This document shows, piece by piece, positions 24,687 through 38,024 of a stretch of DNA of 64,000 bases. Source of the stretch: Anoplopoma fimbria (taxonomy: Eukaryota > Chordata > Actinopteri > Perciformes > Anoplopomatidae); NCBI RefSeq assembly GCF_027596085.1, contig NC_072471.1, positions 8,931,539-8,995,538 of the forward strand. Direction: 5' to 3'. The notes beneath the pieces were generated by a model, which saw nothing but the letters and a program-made list of their open reading frames with translations, had not been told where the DNA came from and ran no database searches. A program made the position numbers and the translations under genes. Each line of letters begins with the position of its first letter. Within the stretch, counting starts at the first letter, position 1.

Positions 24687-25094
24687 CTCCTGGGTGTCTT
24701 GAACTCTTGGTCTGTGCCCTCGGACAAGAGTTGGTGTAAAGGTCGCAGAGGAGAAGTTTAGCTCATCAGCGTACATTGTATTTGCTGTAACTAAGAATAA
24801 AGAAAATGGACCCCCTTGAAAATGTGATGGCACATCTCAAGGGGTTATTACTAATGAAGAATTTCCATTTTTATTGAAGACTACTTGGATGCACCGTGGG
24901 GAGGGCAGTACAGTAAGAATCATGAATAGATAAGTGAACAGTTGTATAAGTGAGGAAATGTCAGACATCATTTTACTATAAGCTATATGAAAGGAAAGCT
25001 GGGCTGAGCGCTTTGAGGATGCTATCTGGAGGATTGACTCAGGACATTCCTGAATCGGTGATTAATGATGTCACTTTTGTGTCCCCCCCACCGT

Positions 25095-25290
25095 GAGACA
25101 TGTCGCTAATGCCGAGTTCACATTACACGACTTTAGCCCGGATTTTCCACTCACGTTTTATGCAGCTCTCGGACAAAATCCTCCGATCAAATGCAAATTG
25201 GCTCTTTGCGTAAACTGGGATCTTGGTTGTTTCATCCTATCAGTAAAACAAACACGAATGTACGCTAGCCTTTCAAATCAGATTCAACGT
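25095..25290. repeat. Possible dispersed repeat fragment
   Basis: The opening phrase, GCCGAGTTCACATTACACGA followed by TTTAGCCCG, resembles the start of a dispersed teleost DNA-transposon family I recall. No inverted ends or target duplication could be found, so this rests on recognition alone. Confidence 0.3.
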
Positions 25291-25405
25291 AATACGTACA
25301 ATACAATTATCAAAACGATACGAACAATCAGTTCAGTTGATGGTCACAGACTAAACTTTCATTAAATGTTTTTACAGCTTGTTAAAACATTGTTGGCTCT
25401 TGCAG

Positions 25406-25407
<2 letters not shown>

Positions 25408-25459
<52 letters not shown>
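25408..25459. repeat. (TA)n microsatellite
   Basis: About 25 uninterrupted TA units, followed by TTTATTTA. Confidence 0.97.
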
Positions 25460-25463
<4 letters not shown>

Positions 25464-28400
25464 TTATTCTCTAGATAATGATTCTATTATGTTGATAGAG
25501 CTGTGTCCTAGTACTCATCATATTGGATGATTTTACTATCACTATGCTCTCCTTCATATTGAAATCATGTGAAATGACATCCTGATTCCTTTCCAGTACT
25601 GACTGGTATAACTGGCATCCATTCAGGTCCCCCTGTTAAAGCTCATGTCAGGCTAACCTGTTGGTCTGACTTCCAGCTTTGTCACCCTATCAATCATCTC
25701 AACTCAACAATGCCTCATTGGTCATCGTTTCAACCTTGATTTTTTTTTATATTTTCAGCTCCTTTATCACCACCACCATTCATCACACTTCATTTCAACA
25801 CATCCCTTCTTTCTACCTTCCAAAGTAGAAAGAGGATAAAAAGGAGAATGAGCATCTGTATTTCAGGATTGGCTGAAATCAGATTATCATGTTGACACCT
25901 TTGTCAGAAGAGTACAAAGAAAAATCCCACTTTTTTGAAACCTTTAGAGAAGCTCATGCTTGTGTTGTTCTTGCCCGTGGCCTTCGTGTTTTAGGTCTTG
26001 TTTCCTATCAAGGCAGGCATGGACACTGAAAGCCAGCCGCCTGAAGGAACTAAACCTTTTAAGTGCTCTCTGTCACTTTATATTTACCAGCCTTATGTTA
26101 ACATTGCAGGCTGCAGAGCAAAGGACACTGGAGAACATTAGCTGCTCCTTAAAGCAGACAGCCTTCAGGCTACAATTGAGTTCAAAGTGCAGACCATCAA
26201 CTCGACAACCTGGAAAAGTTTTTATCCAATAAAAAGTTCTTGCTGCACATTTTATGAGAACCTGATCACCACATCAAATATTTAGTTAGTTAGTTAAATT
26301 CATGATGCTTATTTCCCTTTTCTTACTTTTATTTCCCACTTCTGATATATCATTCAACATGATGAATGCCACCTGTGCTTTAACATAATTAACACCCCAA
26401 TAATACCATTTAAGGCTAATGTCCTCTATTGAAGTCCTGCTATCGGAGATCCATAAAGGAAAGTCTATAATTTTTAACAGCGTCAGAAGAAGAATTCAGT
26501 GATCTGCTAAAGACAAGGAAAGGTTAAACTTTATTCAATGGAATGAAGAAGAAATGGTTCGATATGAAAAACGTTGGTCGATGACAGCAACAGGACGGGG
26601 TCAAATAATGAAGTTGCTCATACTGATATTGTAGTATACAATAGCATCAATAGCCAATTTAGCTGAACAGTGATTTTCTTAGGCTATATGAAACACTTTT
26701 ATAATAGCCCATATTTTAAACTGCAAAAGGCATGATTTATACATAATAGTATGTCATTTTTGTAAGGTTTTTAAACTCAAAGTTGCTTCAAAGTAAGGAA
26801 ATACACAATCATAACGGAAGTGTAATTGCACTTTTCCTTCAACAAGTCTTGACCACTTAAATTGTGTTCGTACCTAGTTCTCCTGAATCACTCGTACAAT
26901 CCACTTCAGAACAAATCTGTTCGGATGATGTGGTTCTTGAATTAAACTCAATGAGTTTTAGGTCAAGCTGTTGACGTGCAAATTGTCTCAATCCATCCAG
27001 GGAGCAGTAAAGCAGATGATATATAGACGATATGAAAAGGAGATTGACATGTCAAAGTCTGAAACTAAAATGTACCAGTACGATATATATCCAGTAACTG
27101 CCGTCAGCCATGAGTCAGGCGTATCTACGTCTACAGTTACAGCAAGCGGTTGAAGAAATATATAAATTCACACCTACATTTAGGCGGACGTATTCTACAC
27201 TATGTGGTTGGTGGCGTCCCGCAAGCTTTCCAGATCAAACTGATGAATATGAATTTCTTTCGGGTACATTGTACCGCTCCTTCAGAGTGCTCCCCTCCCT
27301 CCAACACTCCCATCCACACATCTCCTCCCTCCGCCTTCTCACTGGTGTAGCAGTGCAATCTTCTCATGCAAATATCCCGGTGGGTGGGTGGGCAGTTGAT
27401 GTGGCCAACTTGGGAACATAAATTACATTTGCATGTTATTTGAGGGGAACACGGGCACTCAGTGGGAGCTGCTTTGCAGGAGTAACAAGTCAGAAGACGG
27501 GCTTGATTGCACTCCTCTCTTTACTGAGTTTGAGTTTTATCTTCCTTGCCAGTTTATTAGATAAACCGACTAAAACTAATACAGTCGAATACAACACGGC
27601 AATTAATTCTACCTTGTGGGATTATAATGTTCCTTTTCTTGTAAAGACTAAAATGCTGATTTAACTTGACAGTCATTTTAAAGGCTGTAGTTTTTGGTGC
27701 TCGTGACTTGCATTGCATTTTGGTGTTTCCAATATTTTGTCTACCCTCAGGGATATATACATTTAACATTATAGCCTTCAAGAAGGAATAATTTATGCAT
27801 TTAATGATTGTTATGTTAGACTGCATTCATTTTAACAAGGTAACGCCTGAGTGGATTGTTAAATATAATTGTTAAGTCGTATTTTTTATTATTACTCTTA
27901 ATGGCTGAAAAGCTGCAAATATATTAAGGATATCATCCATCAAATCTACTGTTGTCGTGTTGTCCAATATTACCATATTCTCAGGGAGACTCTGTATGAG
28001 GAGTGTTTTTTTGTTTTGTCTTCTTTGAGACAGTAGACATGTGGATTGTTTGCATCAACATGAGAAAAAAATCTACCACAACATTTTACACAGCCAACTA
28101 CATAATTAATTCATCCTGTCACATATGTGCACACACATTGCCACAACAGCAGTTCTTTCCAGCAGAGATGAGTTCACATGATGCAACAGGCCACCTTATG
28201 TAACGCACATCTCTGCTGGAACTGGAGCAGAAAACCAGACAGGCCAATCATAGGACTCCCTCCGCCCAGTCCCAATATGATTGTCTATACACATGTGCAG
28301 AAAGCAGAATGAGAAAAGTAATTTAACTTCCCAAGCAGTGGCTGGTTACGTCTTCATTAGGCCCTAATTAGTAATCAATATGTGATTTTCCTAGAGAGGG

Positions 28401-30986
28401 GTTCTTTATATCTCTGGTAATTACTTCTTATAATATGCAGAAAATGCAAATGGAAAAAAAAAAGGGATCAGTTCAGAAGTTGTGGGCTGAGTCTGAGCAG
28501 GGCGACAATGGGAGCTTTTGTTCTCCGAGCATTGATAATGACTGTAGTGTGGCACTGGGAAATTACGGTCCTCGTTTTTTTTGGCATTTCAAACGGACAT
28601 TAAGTGCCAATTAAAAGGGGAAATGGAGCATCCTGAAATCAGAGGTTTGACTGACATTGATCATATATTGCCAAAGCCGAACCAATTGAATAGCCCGCTT
28701 CTAAATTAGCATCCAAATATACCAGCCATAATAATAACAACAGTTTTGCATACTAATCCCATGAGAAAGATATGTTAATGTTTATGCTAGCATATCTGTT
28801 GTCATATGTTTATTTTGGCTAAATCCACAGCAAGCTGATTAATAATTTACTTCACATACAGGCTCTATTAGAAACTACTTTTAAGCATAAAGCAGTGGAC
28901 TATGTTGCATTTTCTTCTTCTTTTATCTGCTTTCCGTCTTGTCTAACGTCTCATAGACAGGTAGACTTTACTCCACTGTATCTTCACATGGCACATTGCT
29001 GTTTCCTGCTTTATTATTGTTTACCATGTTTAAGTTTAAAAAAATAATGATTTAACCTCCCTGTCTCTGGGGTCAAGGCTACTAGTGCTCTTTAACAAAA
29101 ACTTTTCCACCATTGAATAGGTAGCTGATTGGTATGTCGACACAGGCTGCACTTAACTACGCTTGGTGCTCATTTTCTCATTTTAGCAGGTTTGATTAGC
29201 TGTAATATCATTGTTCTGTGAAGTTCCGAATCACTTGTATTCAATGAGGCGCTATGATGTGATGAGAAATTCCCGGAGTAAAAAAACATCAAAAGGTCAA
29301 ATTAGCATGTCATTTTCTGCAAAAGAAAAACACAGCATGACGCTCATTATTCACAAACTTCCTTGTTAATGTTGCCTGTTGTGTGAAAGCTGAGAGACCT
29401 CAAGAGTTTCTCATCTGTCTTTCATATCGGCTCGAATCACGACTGAGGATCTCCTCTAACGCAACCCACACGTCTGTCTCCACACTGAGCCTCATCTGCA
29501 GCCCACTGCTCTTAATTAAGGATAATGGACGTGAGCTGTGGAGGTTGGTGTCCCTTCTGCCAGAACAAAAACAACTGATTAAGCGGAGCAAGCTGCGTCA
29601 CAAAGAGACAGTGACGCTGGGGCCACTAATCAAACCGACTGGACTTTTCCTCTCGCGTCATAACTCCAGCGGATCACCTGAACTTACCTCTGGAAGTGTT
29701 TTCTAGACTCCCCTAACTCTTAAATAACCCGTATACATCCCTGTAGGAGGCACTATTATCTTCCCAATCTGAGTGTGGCCGGTGGATTGCAGGCTCACAG
29801 AATTCTTTGGCCTTTCTTCATACATCAAAACACATTCACAGAGACTTTGCTTACTTTGATTGCATCCCATTAACCTATAACAGCGCCTCCCCCACTGCTT
29901 CATTATTTCAAAGCTCTGTTCTTTTTCAAAAGAAGTAGATTGTTTGACAAATCACGGTTGCAATTTTTTCGGAGGACCTTGGCCGATTCTTTTTGTTCAG
30001 GTTGACGTGCTGGACGCTGTGCTCTGATTAACTAATGACACTTGAAAGGTCGTAAAAGGTTAAAAGTCGCATGACTCATAGAATACTGAATATGCCATTG
30101 TGTCTGGACACAGCCGGATCCTGTGAGCGCCCTGCTGGCTTCTGGAAATAGGCTTGTCCTTCGCAAACGCTGCTGGACTGGAACACATACTGTACAGGGC
30201 AAAAAAAAAAAAGGATAGCCCACTTGATTCTCTCCTAAAATAATTAAACACATTGGGGTTTTTTTCCTGAGCTGATGACGGAAGGAGCTAAAGAGAGAGA
30301 AATCTCGCTTCCTTCTCATCTCTGTCCAACATCGCAGCAGCGACAAAGCACTCAGGAAAAAAATCGAGGCAGTTAAAGGAAAACTTTATGAGCTGAAGCG
30401 CAAGTGAACATTTCAATTATCCCAGAACAGACTTTAGTTGGGTGCCATTTAAGGATGTGGGTGAAACTCCATATGAATTAAAGATTCAAACACGACAATT
30501 AACTTTGGTCTTTGTTGTTATTTGATAAGGAATAAATAAAAGTGTTCAAAACAGCCATAACACTTAAGGCAAGTATGAAAAAAAAACATAAACGGTAAAC
30601 TCTGCTGAAAAGAATTGACAATATAATCGCATCAAGGTTAGCGATTGCCTTTTTCAAAGTCTAAATGTCCCCACTGTGAAAACACCTCTCACATTATCTT
30701 TATTATGGATCCAGTCAGTCATCTTTCCACTCTTACACATGCTTGTTTATAACATCTGTATGATAGAATGCAGCCATTAGGCCATGACACACGCTCACCC
30801 CCCCCAGTCTAGACGACAAACGTCACATCGGGGTTCACGCGACACTGAAGCTGCTCTTTACACCGCTTCCTTCTTCTACACGAATTTCAAAGTATTGAGC
30901 AGCAAAGGTTTCTGTGCAGTTTTCCTCTGATATGCAGCATTCTTTATATTTATTTTTCCATTAACATGTGATTGTGCAGAGTAGCG
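25460..30986. other. Single-copy non-coding DNA, no gene seen
   Basis: No gene or clear repeat. The part 28,340-28,720 combines homeodomain cores and an octamer and is the most enhancer-like stretch here. The 107-codon frame at 29,383-29,706 lacks an ATG start and resembles no known protein. Confidence 0.45.
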
Positions 30987-30994
30987 TGGCTCAA

Positions 30995-31200
30995 TAGGGC
31001 CTTTTCACAACAGCCATTTTGACGTGTCATTGCGGGGTACAGGTGTAATTTATCAAATGAAATATGGGCCCTGGTGTTGTGGATGCTGATTAACTGGATT
31101 GGTTGTGACACACTAAATAGAACAGGATAATTTATTTCACCAGCTGTTGTGTGGTAACCCTGCTATGACATGTCAAAATGGCTGCTGTGAAGAGGGCCTG
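30995..31200. mobile_element. 206-bp MITE with about 43-bp terminal inverted repeats (probably hAT)
   Basis: The left end (30995-31037) and the reverse complement of the right end agree at about 36 of 43 positions and share the core CAGCCATTTTGAC. Ends of the form CAGGGCC/GGCCCTG, with a C-to-T change at the left, suggest hAT. The flanking octamers do not match well, so the target duplication has decayed or the ends are off by a few bases. No transposase is encoded. I also recall the internal sequence as a dispersed teleost element. Confidence 0.75.
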
Positions 31201-33305
31201 TAGGGCAGTGCTTAATGTGTGTAAAACGAGAAAGAGAGAGACGATGGCTGTGCTCAGGGATTAGAGGTGTCACATTACAAGAAGTTTAGTAGTCTTTATC
31301 TCGATGCCAAATTTGATTCCACGAACATATAGAGCTAGTGTTGAAAAGGTAAACGTGTCATAATTCCCTTGCTGTGAAAACATCTCCTTCAAACAACTGT
31401 TTTTGTTCTAGTTTCTTGCTAAAACATTACATTTGAACGCGTCATTATAACATTTAACTTTGCCTTCATTTTCACTGAATAGAGCTTGAACGCATTGTAA
31501 AGAAACTCTATGCAACCTCCGTTAACATTAGCTTTTAGCTCCGCAGAACTGTGCAGCCCACTGGTTCATGCTAACAGCTAACGTTAACTAGCTTTGCTAC
31601 TTTCTGATTTTGATTTCTATATTACAGGAAATATGGGTCAAATTTATTTCAAAATTTAAACAAAACTCTCGTAAAAAACAGGTTTTAAAACACTGTTTAA
31701 AGTTTCAAATATTCAGCTTTGTGTTGAAAATCTGCAAAAAACAACAACCATAAAACGATTAGCCCACGGATATGCTTCTCCTGACAATTCTTCCAATTCT
31801 CATGTGCAATGTTTAAGATATGTTTTCTTAATACTATGGAAAATGGTGAGTGCTCACTCTCCACAGAGGTTTACTGTTTTGTCTACAGCGGGACTAATTC
31901 AATTCACCCGTCCATCGCTGCCAGCTGCATGTCCCAGTCAAACCATGCTCTCATCAAACAAACTTGATTAAAACAGTATAATCTATGTGGCTTGCTAGAT
32001 GATGCAGTTTGTGTGTGTTTGCGTGTGTGTGTTGGTCTTTGTGTCCTGATGTCCTGACGTACAAGAGGACCTTGGTTTTATCCATTTAAATACTGACAGC
32101 GGGGCCAAAAATAAGCATGTATGGCACTCAGGGCCACAGACAGGCACTTCGATGACAATAGCCTTGTAGTTTCTAGCTCCGAAAACATGTTGCTTTTCAG
32201 TATGAAAGGCAAAAAAAGTCTGTTGCATTATGCATTACACTCCCAACTTGTCAGCTGACCTACTTTTGTAAGGAAAGAGGCAGTTCGGAGATAGTTTGGC
32301 ATTTGCTTCTTACTGCAGACCAGCAATTTATTTGGCACTTTGATCCTTCCTGAACCCAAAACAATTGGTTTAGTTGCCAAACCTATCTATCCTGACCTTA
32401 ACCATAATTTACAAGTTTAGTTTATTTAACATGATTCTTAATTATAACATGGTCAGATATTTCGGAACGTGGAAACACCTTTTTTTTTGCATTGGTAGTA
32501 AAAGGAAAGTAATTGAACATGTTCCAGGGTTTACAGAGTTGTCCGATATTATTTCTGGTGATAATATTGGACCTTGAATATGATCACGCCCCAAAACTTT
32601 CAAGTAATATTAATGTTTATCTGTGTACATTTATCTGCAAAAGGACTATAGATTGTTTCCTCCACTTCTTTAGATAAAGTCTTGTTACAAATGTTAATGG
32701 CCAGAATGGAGAAGAAGAATGATTACAGAGACCATAACTCCTTAAGCGTACAAACTTCAACGTCAGAGCCTATTCTTTAATCAACGTACCTTCTGTGTGA
32801 CTGACCCTCATTGTGTATAGCACTTAACTTACTACCTTAAGGCCCATTATGCTCATCTGAATGGTCATATCAATTGGCTGTTAGGTTATGACTGAAAATG
32901 TCAGCTTCCTCAAATTCAAATTGCCTCATTTGTGTGAGCACCTGCATTCACTAAGGGTGGAGAGGAGATGAATAAATGTTGGCCGGACACAATGAGGTTT
33001 TATTGTCTGGTGTGGAAACCAAATTTCATGGGAGCTCATTAAGACGGGCCACCTCAAAGATTCCCAAAGAAAGAATTGGCGAGAAGGATGAGCGCAAAAT
33101 TGGATTTTCTCTACTCTCTTAACTGCAAAATACCCAGCACTCAATCTGAAACTGATGAAGTGGATCTCGATGATATATGTGGTTGGGATCAAATGCACCG
33201 ACAGTTACAAGGGCAAATGTACCTTTTTAAAGATTATTGGTTATTGTCTCCGATCTTGAAATGAAAAGAATAAATAAGCATTATTGGGGAGTATATTTAA
33301 ATGAG
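31201..33305. other. Single-copy non-coding DNA
   Basis: No gene recognised. It includes a short GT-rich stretch near 32,010-32,035 and a stretch near 31,520-31,600 of GCTAAC-type repeats common in fish non-coding DNA. Confidence 0.45.
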
Positions 33306-33596
33306 GTCTAGGTGGGCAGCTGTGGCGTAGTGGAGAGCAAGGTAGTTCTCCAATCAGAGAATCGGTGGTTCGATGTGTCCTTGGGCAAGACACTTAACCC
33401 CAAGTTGCTCCCGAAGGCTTGCCATCGGTGTGGACTGGATGTTGCATGAATGTTAGTTAGAGTCTGATGGTGGCACCTTGCATGGTAGCCTGTCATCAGT
33501 GTGTGAATGGGTGAATGATATGTAATATACTACTGATTGTAAGTCGCTTTGGATAAAAGCGTCTGCTAAATGACTGTAATGTAATGTAATGTCTAG
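33306..33596 (+). mobile_element. tRNA-derived SINE, copy 1 (20-bp internal deletion)
   Basis: The body runs from about 33312 to 33590 between 6-bp direct repeats GTCTAG (33306-33311 and 33591-33596). The head has a pol III A-box (TGGCGTAGTGG) and the tail has the LINE-derived motif TCGCTTTGGATAAAAGCG followed by tandem TAATG, a widespread teleost SINE tail. Compared with copy 2, 20 bp spanning the end of the B-box are missing between two TCGAT repeats (junction at 33374/33375). From that junction to the tail, 216 bp, the two copies read identically. Confidence 0.9.
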
Positions 33597-35270
33597 TGTG
33601 TGTGTGCATGTAATTCAGGTGATTTCAAACAATATAAAACTTTAGGATTTACTGCAATAGTGCTACATTGTCTGTAGATAATGTAGATACATTATATCAT
33701 ATTTTCATACAGGAATTTGATAGCAGAAAATGTCGAGGCAATCTGAAATGTCAGCAGTAAAACTCCAGGTTTTGGTGTCAAGTGATTAAAGGCTTCTTTC
33801 TCTACTTTGGTATTTCCACTGATATTCAGCAACATAATGGGATATTCCACTTCCTCCACCAGCCGAGAAAAGACCTGAATACAATGCTTTGAAAGGACAT
33901 GGTGGGGTTTAAGTGTGAGGCATAATTATTTTTTTCTGAACTGGAATAAAAAATCGTGTACCATAACTCTCTACACCCTCAAGTTTAACCAGTAACTATA
34001 TGAAACAAATTGGCGCGATAAAATTGCCAAATAAAGTTGACAGTAGTTTTAATACTTAATATTTTAAACTAAAATGACAAGGGAGCAATGGCCCACTTTT
34101 TCGAAAACGGATAAAACCAATTTTGGATGATGGAAGATGTTTTTTCCTGTTTTTGAACAAACCCACAAAGTGTTAGTTTTACTATCAACAAAGACACTGT
34201 CCCTTTTAAACTAGTCAAAAATCCAGACGGGCACATTCTAATGGCAACTTTGTATTGCACTTGGAAAATGGAAGCTAGTTAGCTTAGCTTGTTACATAAG
34301 CAATGATGTCATTCCACATGTCGGTTATGGCGTATCATCACCTGCTGAATCGGCAGCTTTATCTTTTATTTTATTTGTCACAGGGTTACTAGTTAGCGGG
34401 TAAATATCTCTGTTTCATTGGCCCAGTTGTGTTGATATGACAAACACGTAGTTAATTACCCACAATGCTCATACATGTTACCCAATGATTTAAACAGATG
34501 TTTCACCAATTACATTACCAATACTGATCATGTCAGTTGAAACCAAAAGTTCATTAGAATTCATGTCAAAGCAGAATTTTTTTTTAACTTAGATTTCCTC
34601 TTTTTGGTTATTACAATTTGAACCAAATTAGTACACAGCTCTAACACCAATCACAATACATACATACAGGGAATTTTAATTTCAGGTTAATTTGTGAATA
34701 GTCCTCTGAACATCCAAAGGTGATGTAATGCCAAATGTACTTCAAAGAACATAAATGTCCAAGGTTGACATTTTAAGTACTCTTAACATTTGTCATCACT
34801 GTGTTTATTTAGGTTCCCCAGAGCAGTTGTCAGGTGTTGGCGCTCCTTTCCAAACTCTCCCCAAAGAGATCTAATTATTAGCAAGAGGTCTAACTTCGGG
34901 TTCATGCATCCCATCTCTCTGACTCTCATCAGTGGAGCACACTAATGAGTGTTGCCTAGCAACGGTTAAAACAGGGCTGGTAAAGTCAGCGTTGGCAAGG
35001 AGGACTCCTGCTCAGCAAGATCTTTTTCTTTTTCTTCTCAAGTTGCTATTCATGTGCCATCTGCACGCAGTAACAATGGGCGTTTTTTCACATTGACATC
35101 AGAGAGGTACTCTCGTTCTGCCAAGACATAATGACGTTGCATTCCTAATTAGCTACCATTTTGATGCTCTGATGCCACGTCTTCAATGCATTCACATGGA
35201 AGATTTGGAGAGGTACTATTGGATGTGAAGCTGGTAACTTATAAACTATGGATAAATGGATGGAAGGTAT
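33597..35270. other. Single-copy non-coding DNA
   Basis: No gene or clear repeat. The segment 34,810-34,970 contains an X-box and homeobox-like cores. Confidence 0.45.
34951..34963. promoter_or_regulatory. RFX X-box motif
   Basis: GTTGCCTAGCAAC is a canonical palindromic X-box with a one-base spacer. It sits in GC-balanced single-copy sequence with a TAATTATTAGC motif about 75 bp upstream. No transcription start is visible nearby, so an enhancer role is more likely than a promoter role. Confidence 0.5.
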
Positions 35271-35375
35271 CTATTCAGTTTATTTTGTATAGCCCAGAAT
35301 CACAAATTACAAATTTGCCTCAGAGGGCTTTACAACCTCTGTATGCATTCAACCTCTGTCATGCTCTCTGCTCAA
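35271..35375 (-). repeat. LINE/SINE 3'-tail fragment (teleost L2-like)
   Basis: Read on the minus strand, the segment carries TAAAGCCCTCTGAGGCAAAT and then a GGGCTATACAAAATAAA-type end. This is a 3' tail I recall from many copies in percomorph genomes. Only the tail is present, as in a 5'-truncated insertion. The LINE clade is inferred. Confidence 0.55.
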
Positions 35376-38024
35376 ATAATATACTGAAGAATATCCTGCA
35401 GACTAGATAAAAAGTAAATCTGTCTGCAAATACACAGGCCTGAGGGCTGGACATATTTATAAATGAATAATGAAATGTGGCACTTAAGTCCTTCAAAGAA
35501 TTGTTTGCACTGAAATCGTCGTGTGTAGCATCCCATTACCCAACATTGAAATATAAAGAAAACCCTCTCATCACGAAAAAAGATTTCCGCAGATATCCGT
35601 CGAGGCGAATGAGCAAAATGCTGCTCAAATTAGCCTCAATGGCAAAACGCTCCACATTCGCTTTGCACCTGTGGAAGCCAAATAATGCAATTTGATTGCA
35701 TGATTATCCAGAGTGCAGACTCTTGAGTGCTGTCATTCAGTTTGATTGTGTTACATGAGAGGATTGAGTCCTGATCAAACCTAAGCAGACAGGAGGGGGA
35801 GTTCAAAGAGAATCGCATCCACTTTCTAGATTGCCTCATATTCTGTGTGAATTTATCAACTATCTTATCAGCAACCAGGTTTTTCTCTCCTTGTCTTGCC
35901 GCCCAGAAGGTACAGTAGTGTATCACTCAAACAAAGACAGATTGTCTCTCATGGGATTGCGTTATGGATCTAGGTTTAACCCTAAGAGCATTGCCTTCAA
36001 CAGCTTACGCAGGCTGGCTGAGGCTTAAGATGCTCTATTTCAAATTAAACAGCATTTGATTGATGTTAGGCTCAAAGTGGGTCATCCTGAGCGGGGCGAG
36101 CCTGGCAGTACGTCGCACATGGTCATGGTTGTCTCCTTCAATAAGCCATGTGAGGCTTCAAATTATGCTAAGTCCACTTACCTTTCAACTCCCGCATTAA
36201 GAGTGTGTCTCAGGTGCAACAATGGCTGGCGAGGACAATACTTGTGTTTTGTTTTTTTCTTGCAGATACCGAGCAGGAGCGTGTAAATGCAAAGGGTAAA
36301 GGCTTTTATCGTTCAAGGGCAAAGCGCGGGAGAGGCAGGGCTTGCCAATGCTGTGTCATCATCATGCAGGGAGACCATCTGAATGTTATTATACTGTCTG
36401 ATTTGAATGCCAGCTTCAAGGGCATTCTACTCCACGCAGTTATTGGAGTTCTTTGTAGCGCTCAACTAGACCCAAACTGCATTTCATTTATACAGGAAAA
36501 AACAAACATTTCGTTTATTTATTCAATCCTTAATAGGTTCACTTCATTTACCTAATGCTCGAGTTTGCTCCATTCAACGCTGCTGCACCGTGTTAATGAT
36601 GAGCATGTCTGTGGCTCCAAGGTAATCGCTGTTTTCTGGCTCCATCAGAGGAAAACATCTACAGTTTAAAATGTCTACCTCGGTGCTGCTCAGTAAATCT
36701 GGCCCCTTGTGACCAATCAAAGAGCCTCTACAAGAAAAACACACGCTCCCGATTAGAGTAAAGAATGTTTTCAGAAGGTCAGATGCGATTTGAGTTTGCC
36801 TTGATGCAGCTTTAGAGTTTTGTTTATCGACTGTGTTCCACCTACACATGGAGCGGTGCGCTGAGCCTTTAGTGGCTTGAGAAGTAAACATATGTTTGCC
36901 AGAGAGAATTATCTCCATAATAATCCAACTGACAAGTGTTTCATCAGTTTATATTCTCCTTCTAAACAATCCAACCAAAGCCATGGATGCGCCGCACTAG
37001 ATACGCCTGTTTCGAATATTCCTGTCACGGATTCATTTTTTCATTTGCATGCTTTCAGTTTCTGATTGTTACTCTCGCACATTCATCTAAGTAAATAGGC
37101 CAAAATGCAATTTATCGTTAAATGTCATGCAGTTTAGTCAAATGACAAAGAGACATGTCAGGCAGCATAATCAGTAGGCACCGCGTTTCTCATTTTTTTC
37201 TCCCCCTTCTCAGCATCTGTAGCGGCTCGATTATCAAGTGTTTTGATGTCAAGAGAGAGAAATGTTGATTGACAGGCCGGGCCCGGCTGGAGCAACAGAT
37301 CATACAGTAACTGACAGCAGAGACCCATTCTTTCTCATTTGCACAAAAAAAACCCAAAGCAAACAAAACATTTAATTATTCCACCAGCCTCGACGGACTG
37401 AAGCAGAGCAGAACTGATGTAGAAATGAGTTTTGCCGGGCCGTTCTTCAGTGGTTTGAACACTAAAACCGTCACAGGAACCCCCAAAACAACTAAATGTT
37501 AAGGTTCTAAAGCAAAGGGTTATTTATCATGAACATCTATATAAAAAAGGTCCTTCTCTTCCCAACAGAGGAGAAATAAAGTACAAGTTTTAAGCTTAAA
37601 TCCATAAATGCTTCCCGGGGAGCTCGTCTTGTTAGTCATTACCCCTGTGTTTCTGTTTTCGAGCAGCAGGAGACCTCCTGGGTCCGCTGGTTTTACGTTA
37701 ACTTTCATGTAGCCCGGGAGGGATTCAGACGTCTTGTCTCTCGGTGCTGATTGCGTCTCTCTCTGCTGAAGTTGATTTTAAAATATCTGCTCTAGTTAGG
37801 TGCCAGTTCTGAGGCATCAAGGTCTAACTGCCTGCTTCGGCCAGATGGTGTTTTGAATAATGAAAAACATGCTTGACCTTCATTGACCACATCTTGCTTA
37901 TAATTGTGAAGTTTTAGGCTGTCTCAAAGCTGGAGTACATTTATTTTGGATGGATCAGTCAATGTCTGTTGTGAGTGCTTTCAGATTGTCAGTAGCAATA
38001 TGATCTGTTTTTTTAGTAAAAGGT
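35376..38024. other. Single-copy non-coding DNA
   Basis: No gene recognised apart from the weak exon candidate at 36,266. Several parts (36,060-36,240; 37,200-37,300) have composition typical of conserved non-coding DNA, which I cannot test. Confidence 0.45.
36266..36295 (+). other. Weak candidate 30-nt microexon
   Basis: A very strong polypyrimidine tract and acceptor (TTTTTTTCTTGCAG, ending at 36265) is followed 30 nt later by the donor-like AGG/GTAAAG. Two of three frames are open across it. The donor is only moderate and no encoded peptide is recognisable, so this may be chance. Confidence 0.15.

Noticed and set aside
29383..29706. 107-codon open frame
   Set aside because: Non-ATG start, no recognisable domain, overlapped by another open frame on the opposite strand.
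33660..33710. 13-base match to miR-221 (GCTACATTGTCTG)
   Set aside because: The match ends after 13 bases and the flanks fold only into a 7-bp stem, not a precursor hairpin. It is from memory and likely chance.
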